Origin: Treponema sp.
GTDB taxonomy: Bacteria; Spirochaetota; Spirochaetia; Treponematales; Breznakiellaceae
DNA: 5,618 bases
Assembly (NCBI GenBank): GCA_031273405.1
Contig: JAISRW010000049.1
Location: 1 to 5,618 of the forward strand
Direction: 5' to 3'
Of the stretch, positions 5,519 to 5,618 are shown one piece after another. The notes beneath the pieces are model-generated. The model was not told the DNA's origin and did no database searches. It saw nothing but the letters and a program-made list of their open reading frames with translations. The translations under genes and the position numbers were made by a program. Each line of letters begins with the position of its first letter. Position 1 is the first letter of the stretch.

Positions 5519-5618
5519 AGAGCCACGATTCCCCTGGCAATGAGCTGGGCTACGGAAAATTTCCGCTCCATGGTGATTTCGGGCCCGGAGCCGAGAAAGG
5601 TTTCGAACTGGGCCCGGA
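5515..5618 (-). CDS. C-terminal end of an unidentified protein, cut by the window edge
   Basis: The minus-strand frame from the right edge to the TGA at 5517-5515 is open for 34 codons. It ends with MERKFSVAQLIARGIVAL, with the codon use of the neighbouring genes. The stop overlaps the lipoprotein ATG as ATGA, indicating an operon in which this gene comes first. The tail shows an amphipathic helix followed by a short hydrophobic end, but I do not recognise the family. The lipoprotein frame is also open across this stretch; however, it has no start codon there and gives an implausible Arg/His-rich peptide, so this frame is the better choice. Confidence 0.55.
   Translation of the reverse strand, partial: RAQFETFLGSGPEITMERKFSVAQLIARGIVAL

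Overview
The window is G+C-rich bacterial DNA (I estimate around 60% G+C) with tightly packed genes on both strands. It holds three complete genes with recognisable families, one complete lipoprotein gene of a less familiar type, and the ends of one or two genes cut by the window edges. No RNA genes, insertion sequences, CRISPR arrays or phage genes are visible. The organism cannot be named from the sequence. The mix of a clostridial-style ModC, a YprB-type nuclease, a corrinoid-type URO-D-like methyltransferase and a lipoprotein with a loose lipobox fits an anaerobe. It reminds me of the Treponema-type spirochaetes, but that is a low-to-moderate confidence impression.

Layout from left to right. 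(1) Positions 1-1088, + strand: the ATPase subunit of a molybdate/sulfate-type ABC importer (modC-like). Its ATG overlaps the stop of an open frame entering from the left (ATGA overlap), so it is probably the last gene of an operon whose permease and binding protein lie outside the window. (2) Positions 1132-2439, - strand: a YprB-type protein with a DEDD exonuclease (RNase H-like) domain and a helical C-terminal extension. It converges on modC across only about 45 bases. (3) Positions 2440-2650: a divergent control region. It holds an RBS and candidate promoter for the nuclease gene, a long perfect inverted repeat whose arms are each palindromic, and a good sigma70-type promoter for the next gene. 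(4) Positions 2651-3649, + strand: a URO-D superfamily methyltransferase with the zinc motif of the MtaA/MtbA/CmuA branch. (5) Positions 3695-3771: a large imperfect inverted repeat with CACGAA units between convergent genes. Its right arm supplies the stop codon of the next gene. (6) Positions 3767-5518, - strand: a predicted lipoprotein of 583 residues with an HEGFH zinc-protease-like motif. (7) Positions 5515-5618, - strand: the C-terminal end of an unidentified gene, overlapping the lipoprotein start by ATGA.

The genes do not form one pathway. Molybdate uptake and one-carbon/corrinoid methyl transfer are both common in anaerobic metabolism, but nothing in the sequence ties these genes together. 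The two places most worth a second look are the 2473-2650 control region, where a palindrome-of-palindromes sits upstream of the methyltransferase gene and could be an operator array or a leader-RNA switch, and the predicted surface or periplasmic metallopeptidase-like lipoprotein.
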